Source of the DNA: Lepisosteus oculatus | Taxonomy: Eukaryota > Chordata > Actinopteri > Semionotiformes > Lepisosteidae | Assembly (NCBI RefSeq): GCF_040954835.1 | Contig: NC_090714.1 | Span: 7,118,501 to 7,182,500 of the forward strand | DNA length: 64,000 bases | Reading direction: 5' to 3' | Part shown: positions 57,716 to 64,000 of the stretch, piece by piece | Layout of the letters: each line of letters begins with the position of its first letter | Numbering within the stretch: position 1 is the stretch's first letter | Notes under the pieces: model-generated | Seen by the model: only the letters and a program-made list of their open reading frames with translations | Database searches by the model: none | Told to the model about the DNA's origin: nothing | Position numbers and translations under genes: made by a program

Positions 57716-58649
57716 TAGCGCTAAAGCAGAAGCTGTATTAATCAAAATACGTTCTAGAGTTCACATGGCACCAGCTCGGGCCTGTCATTAGCCAAATACG
57801 ACCATGCTGCCCGAAAACTGACGCACCACTAGCAAGGGCTGGAAGAGCTCGGGTCAGACAAGATCTGCCCAGCTTTCTCCTTGACTCCTGGGACCTTAGA
57901 GTGAAGAGAGGATGACATGCTGCTCCTCCAATGGATGCTAAGTCTCCGGTGAGGAACTATGGAGGCCTAACGAGTGTCAGGTGGTGACTGGTTGTGGCAG
58001 GAGGACGTGTCGCCCACATCCTCTCAGTGTGGCCATGGGGTCACAGCTGTCAGATGAATTGAGGAACAGCTGACAATTCCAAACACAGAGGCTGTGAAGC
58101 AAAAATTCATCAGCAAATCCAAATGTAAAAATACAGGGCACAAAACTAGACTAATACTTCAGCATGAAAAGGTGCCTGTCAATTAGGACTCTCAAAGAAA
58201 ATCAGTAATTGAGAGTGTGGAACTAAAGATAACCTGTTATGAAAAAATAATAGACTGTGGAATTAATTTTTTGAGGTTCCTTCTTTAGAATCCACCTGTG
58301 CTTTGACTGAAACTCCTACCATCCCATCCGCCTGCACCTGCCTGGCTGAGAAAGGCGCACAAGTGCAGGGATTCAGGGACTGGCAGCTATACTGAGGATC
58401 GCTCCATGTGCCAAAAACACTTCAACCCTTGGATCGCTGTGTGGTTTTACATGCCAGAAACCTCCTCAATAATTTGTCCTAAAGACACATTCACTGCAAA
58501 GAAACATCCTTCCTGCCAAGTAGGATGACTCGTGAGGCTTTACCGTGGCATTCGAGCAGGGGTCTCAATTACTTTCTGGAAGTGCAAGCAGGCAAAGGTG
58601 CATCGGTCCTGCTCAGCCTTCCAATGAGGCTTTAAACCCGATCGCCTGA

Positions 58650-59240
58650 TCCTCGCTCTGCCAGGTGGGATTTCCCCAGCCCCTGTGTGAGCCAGCGCGG
58701 GCCTCGTGTTTTTCCCTCGGGACGAGGCTGGCTCTTCTGTTCCCGGATCTCGGTCCATCCCGGAATCGGGGTCGGGTTGAGGCCGGTCCCACGTCACTGG
58801 CGAGACGCATCGGCTCCCACATGTAATCCAGGTTGCCGACCCACTTCCCAACGAAGGGACTCCAGGGGAAAAAAAAAACCCAACGACAACTAGAATACTA
58901 AAATGCCTTGGCAGCAGCACAAAGTGTGTCAAAAGCCGACATCGGAGATGTCACTCTGCGCGCAAACTGAACGGGAGAACGTGACAGCAAAAAGTGTCCG
59001 AGTCCCCAAGCTATCGGCAAATCTCTCAACGGCAGAACACGACCGCGCCGGTCTTGCACAACACTCTTCCACGGCTTTGTCTTAATCCGAGCCCGATGCC
59101 TCCCTGGCTCCAACGCGGCCTTCCGCTCCGACGGCTGCTCTCCGAGAAATGAGTTGATGCACCGACGTCCGAGGACAAGAGGAAACCCCGAAGGCCAGGG
59201 TCACTCTGTCTCTTGGGAGCTGCAGCGGTGACAGCTTACG
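58650..59240. promoter_or_regulatory. CpG-rich block, candidate promoter
   Basis: CpG dinucleotides are far denser here than in the flanks (for example GACCGCGCCGGTC and TTCCGCTCCGACGG). It lies about 23 kb upstream of the first visible C7orf50 exon on the same strand sense. No coding exon could be tied to it, so C7orf50 promoter or an independent transcript are both open. Confidence 0.4.
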
Positions 59241-62200
59241 CAGTGTGGGAACTCCACAGCCACCATAGGAGGTGACTCAGGACTATTGTTTTCAGAGCAT
59301 CACAACATTGAATTCTTCCAGGCAGCCCCGCACCAGCGCACCACCAAGGAGAGGAACAAAACAAACAAAAACAAAACAAAGAAAACGGGACATTTTGTTT
59401 TCCCAGGAAATGGTCTGGTCACGTCAAAACTAACTGCCAAGAATAAAGTGTTCTGTTTAAAGGAAATCTGGACATGACTTTATTTAAAACAATGTTAAAG
59501 ATTTGTAGGACCTCCACTGTTGCTGACAATGCAGCTTCCTGTGCAAATTTGGAAGAGCTTTACTGGACAAGATCACTAAATTGCTAAAGGTTTCTATAAA
59601 AAAAAATTCAGTACATTCATGGCATATGGTTATGCAAACAGAATTCACTTCCTGAACATGAATGGTGACATTGGGGTCATTAATATAACATCTGCCAAAG
59701 AGGAGAGAAATTAAGCGAACTTGTTCTGCACCTCTGTTGCGACATAGCTGATGAAACATTATGTAATAATGAAGATGCTTCACTTCTTTAAAGGGACAGT
59801 GAACCCATGTAATACAAGCGATAGCCTTGATGGAATATGACAAAATGCTCAATACAGACAATGCTGCAATGCATTTAACCACTTGCCAGAAATACACTGT
59901 TTAAATATCATACCAGCATTAGCTTAGAATCCTGTTATATTGCCATAATATTATGCCCTCATTAGTGAACACAACAGGAGGCCTCATCTAAGGTACCAAG
60001 CTATTATTAAACTGCTGTCTTAGTTAAATTGCTTTCACACGAGTCATCTATTTGCAATAAATCTTCTGCACCTTAAATTATCATTACATTCTATTTATTT
60101 ATTTTTTCTCTGATACAAATGCACAACTTTCAAGGTTTCCATACTGCGCTATAATAAACACCTGACCTCAAAGACATCTCCTCTATCAGGGCTGAACAAG
60201 CCACATGTTTTGTGCTTAATTTCAGCTGTAGTGTTGACCCCTAACTAAGAGAATATTTCAAGAGAGGGTATGAGACTGCAGGCATTATAAATAGGTATGA
60301 ACTGAATTCCACAATCAATAATCATGCGATGTCGAATTACTTGTCCTGTTACTGAACACTAAAGTTCATCTACAACTTGACACTCATGCTTCAGAAGGGT
60401 AAGGAGGGCCTGACCCTACCTTTGATTAAACTGCACCTGTCTCTTGTCCTGTTGGGAATCAGAGAATCAGAGTGTCCTGCACTAAATCGGTGTATAACCA
60501 AGAACGTGTCCTCTGCATCTGTAGAAAATTAGGCTGAATGTCACACAGAGCAGGGGCACTGCAGATCATGAAGAAGCAGCAAAGTACTTGCTCTATGCTG
60601 CCCTTGGGCTCTCATGCTTCGTGACAAGAAAACACACGGGCTGCAAGCTGTGCATGTCATCCCTATCCCTCACAGACTGGCGAGTCCAGCGGAGAGCATC
60701 AAAGAGCATGCTTGTCTCTGATCATTCTTGACAGGAAATACCTTCAGCTCTCATGTTCCTAAGCGCTCATGAGAAACCTTTTCCTTCTTCGCGTTCACTG
60801 TATCAAGTGCGGCATGCTCACACTCTTGGCTGTGCTTACATGATGTTACACGATGCACTTGCCTGGCACACCACATTTCCAGGAGGAAACTCTTCTGAAC
60901 TGTCAGTTACCTGCTGCTTCCTGTAACATATTTAGAAAAGTACACAGAGTTAAGCACTGGTGCCTCAAACTCCAAACCATCTTGCTGTCAAAATGCAGGT
61001 GCTTCCAGTGCTGAGTGGAAGCTCTCCAAATGCACCCCCTCAAACTCAACAATTTTGGCCAAACATGTCTAGGAGTTTAGGCTCTGTGTCTCATGTCACA
61101 TTGAGAAAACCTAAATTACTGTGGGGTGGAATAGAGGATTATTTTCACTACCTTATTCTAACTTAACTGAAGAGCACCAAAATTCTGTATTGGAACGATG
61201 CAAAAAGACTGAATTATTTCAGAAGGGAGGACCAAACTGTTATGGAAAACTCCTTCATGACCACTGGCATCATATTTCACAGCTCAAGGCTGCACTGCCT
61301 GATTACCACAGCAACTGGGTTTGACTTCCAGTTGAGCCTCTTTACGCATCGCCGCACAACGACATACTCAGGACGGAAGGAAAGATTCTTCCAGAGCAAC
61401 GGGCTTCAATGCGCCCCCATCAAAGAGGCCCACAACACCCCCATGTTTACACTCCCTTTCCAGCACCCAGAACTGACGACAAGCACGAAGACTTGAAATA
61501 ACTGCATTTAAGCTCAGTCATCTTGTAAAGATACGGGAGTAGACAAAACCTTTTTCTCCTAAGAAAGGAGGTTTAGTCATTTTTTAAAAACGTCTGACTT
61601 ATCTTTCCCTGAAAGAGGTATTTGCAATTCAGCTAGCTCACTTTTTGGAAGATGCAGAAACTCACTTGAGCTGTTTCTTACGAGTGAATTTAACTGAGAA
61701 ATAAATACAGCTGCTTAAAAATTAGAGCAGTCATCACCAGGAGACGTAAACACTCAATAATGAAACTAACTTTTTTCTTCACTTCTGAGTGATTGCCACG
61801 GATGTACACAGGCTTGATGCCTAAAACAAGCTACTGCAACATGAAAAAGAACAATTCCTGCTCTTCCTAAGTAAGGAAGTAATTCCCTGGACACGGTAGA
61901 GGCACAAAAATAGAAACTCTACTTTGTATAACCACATACAGAGTCTTTTTGAAGTATTGCTTTCATTGCAAAAATGTCGTAAAAGAACTTCTGTCTGATG
62001 AACTGCGGTTTTCCTATAATCAAGCTATGGCAACATAACATAGTTTGAAACATTTTAACTCCCAAAAGAGTTTTCCACATTTCCTCTGCAAAGTTGTCCC
62101 ATTTGGATTTTGTGGCTGCAAATGTTCTTTAGCGACCAACAAGAGAGTAAGAGTAAGAGAAAATCTTCCTCTTCCTCTCCATTTCTCCATACTTCTCTCT

Positions 62201-62577
62201 ATTTTTCTCCAACTCCAGAGATCTCTCCATCAGTCTTAAGTTTGACCTTAAACAGCATAGCTGGCTCGAGATCACCAATTCGGAATGTCCATTTCCTGAC
62301 ATCATTTACTTTTTTCACATTAGGCTTACCAGCTTCCCTTCCATCATAACAAACAGCACCTCATGAATCACAGGAATTCCTGCTCAAAGCAGAACATGTT
62401 CTCATAAAACAATGATTATCCTTTAACTGCTTTTTATACCATAGGTTCCAACAGGTCAGAACATCATCAGACAGCACCCCTGCAGGTGCTGGGAAAGCAA
62501 TTCTTTTGTAGGCCAAATAAAAAAGGAAACCAGATGTGACTGTCCCCTGCCCTGAGGCGTGAAGTCTGCTCTTTAAT
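59241..62577. other. Intronic or upstream DNA, nothing recognised
   Basis: AT-rich, only short chance ORFs. No repeat family that I recognise. Confidence 0.4.
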
Positions 62578-62835
62578 CGGAGTGGTGGCACTGTGGCTAA
62601 GGATCTGCACCTGTGGCTGGAAGGTTGCCGGTTCAAATCCCATGACCGGCAGAGGAATCCTACTCCATTGGGCCCCTGAGCAAGGCCCTTAACCCCAACT
62701 GCTCCAGGGGTGCCGTGTAAATGGCTGACCCTGCACTCTGACCCCAAGCTGTCTGTGTGCCTCATGGGGAGCAAGCTGGGGTATGCAAAAAGAAATTCCT
62801 AATGAAAGAAATTAGCTATGGCTAATAAAGTCATC
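62578..62835 (+). mobile_element. tRNA-derived SINE (V-SINE-like)
   Basis: The head has box-A-like TGTGGCTAAGGATCTGC and box-B-like GGTTCAAATCC. A core follows with CCCCTGAGCAAGGCCCTTAA and TGGCTGACCCTGCACTCTG, and the tail is AGCTATGGCTAATAAAGTC. Head, core and tail are in the order typical of fish V-SINEs. Confidence 0.8.
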
Positions 62836-64000
62836 TTATTTTATCATCAGAGCCATGCATGAGCAAGGTGAGAAACACTGCCTTGAAAAGGGTTCTCTTA
62901 GCTGAACTGAGAGCAAAAATGATGACAACTATAACACAAATCCATCATGCATTGCGAAGTCACAACCAGATACAACTCAGGTAGAAGACTGCTTTCCAGC
63001 TTCTCTGTGACCTCTACATCTTCAATTTGCATCTTTCCCCATTCAAATCATCAGCTGCCAGCACTACAAAACCAGGGACAGCCAGCAACCATGCAAATAG
63101 ACCAATTTAGCTTTACCTGCTATTGAACTATTAGAGAGCCAGGTGCAGATTTCCTAAAGATTAACTCCAGAAAGAACTTTTAAAAAATGATATGCCCGAC
63201 ATTCTCCTTGTTTATGAAACTTGATAAACATGACAGAAACCAGTGTCTCTGTGTTATATAGCACCTGTTATGCAACACTTTGTGAAACTGAACGCCTACT
63301 GAACTGTACACGGAGAAGATTTCAAAGTCAAGGGATGCTGTCAGACTAAAAGATGTTAAAGAAAAATGCTTCGTTTGGCACTGGCAGAAAAATGTACCTG
63401 TATCATTTTTCACATATTACCCCTGTAATGTACCTCTGATTGACATGGGAGATTGCACAACTCTTGAACAAGCAACAAATATTGAAATGGAAAATTGTAC
63501 AACTGAGTGTTTTAAATTATGACTGTGCAGTTTATTGAAAATGACCATCTTCTGGACTCCCTTTCTGCTTTCTTCTGAAACCACACTTACACAGCCTCTG
63601 TACCCAGTAATTACGTGCGGTAATTCACCACAAAACAGCCTATTCATGTTTTGAGGAGGATCAACACTAAGCTGGTATTTGTACCTATTATACAAACCCT
63701 GTGTGCCAAGCTCCGTGATTACCATTAAGGCTGAAGCAATGCACAGATTAATCAATATACTGAACTGTCTGATTGATGTTTAAACCTGGGCAATATTTTC
63801 CTCTGTTGAGCTTGGAAAGCAGGAGTGTTCTGTCTGAGTAATGTTTGTTCCTGCCTATCAGTTTGTCTTCAACTTTGTGCGCAACTGAGAATAAGTCTAT
63901 TATTTGACTTGCTGCAGCTGAACCAGTATCATTTTACCAATTCTTGAAGTCGTGTACTGGCAGTGCACTTTTTATTAGACAGTTTGGCTTTTACCTTTCT
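62836..64000. other. Intronic or upstream DNA to the right edge
   Basis: No exon recognised. Minus-strand frames at 63180-63413 and 63417-63755 have no known domain. Confidence 0.4.

Overview
This window is vertebrate nuclear DNA, most likely from a bony (ray-finned) fish. Three genes carry spliced, phase-consistent exons with GT-AG or GC-AG introns. Two of them are recognisable vertebrate genes, homologues of human C8orf33 (UPF0488) and C7orf50. The rest is AT-leaning intronic and intergenic DNA full of fish-type repeats: 5S-rRNA-headed SINEs, tRNA-headed SINEs, L2-like and CR1-like LINE scraps, TTAA-flanked MITEs and a foldback repeat. I cannot name the species. The repeat mix reminds me of non-teleost ray-finned fish, but that is an impression only.

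Layout. Positions 27-4413 (+) hold the 3' half of a gene encoding degenerate nucleoside-diphosphate-kinase-like modules; its 5' part lies off the left edge. Positions 5368-10603 (-) hold a complete C8orf33 homologue of seven coding exons and 375 codons. It converges on the first gene, with the two poly(A) signals only about 180 bp apart. Positions 10604-20325 contain its probable promoter and then mostly repeats: foldback copies, a TTAA-flanked MITE and a 5S-SINE. Positions 20326-36000 (-) hold the last three coding exons of a C7orf50 homologue. Everything from 36001 to the right edge is either its first intron or upstream DNA. It contains no convincing protein-coding exon, but does hold many repeats, a 56-bp minisatellite, a strong G-quadruplex block and an unassigned CpG-rich block near 58.65-59.24 kb.

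The three genes do not form a pathway or an operon. By family knowledge, C7orf50 is a small basic WKF-domain protein related to yeast YCR016W, and C8orf33 is a little-studied UPF0488 protein. The NDK-like protein has lost the catalytic histidine and is probably not an active kinase. The most interesting features are: the C8orf33 homologue looks like two ancestral UPF0488 proteins fused head to tail; the NDK-like gene has two degenerate modules and a GC-AG intron; and a foldback repeat carries a ready-made splice acceptor plus a poly(A) signal. I did not find a new defence or mobile system that I could defend.
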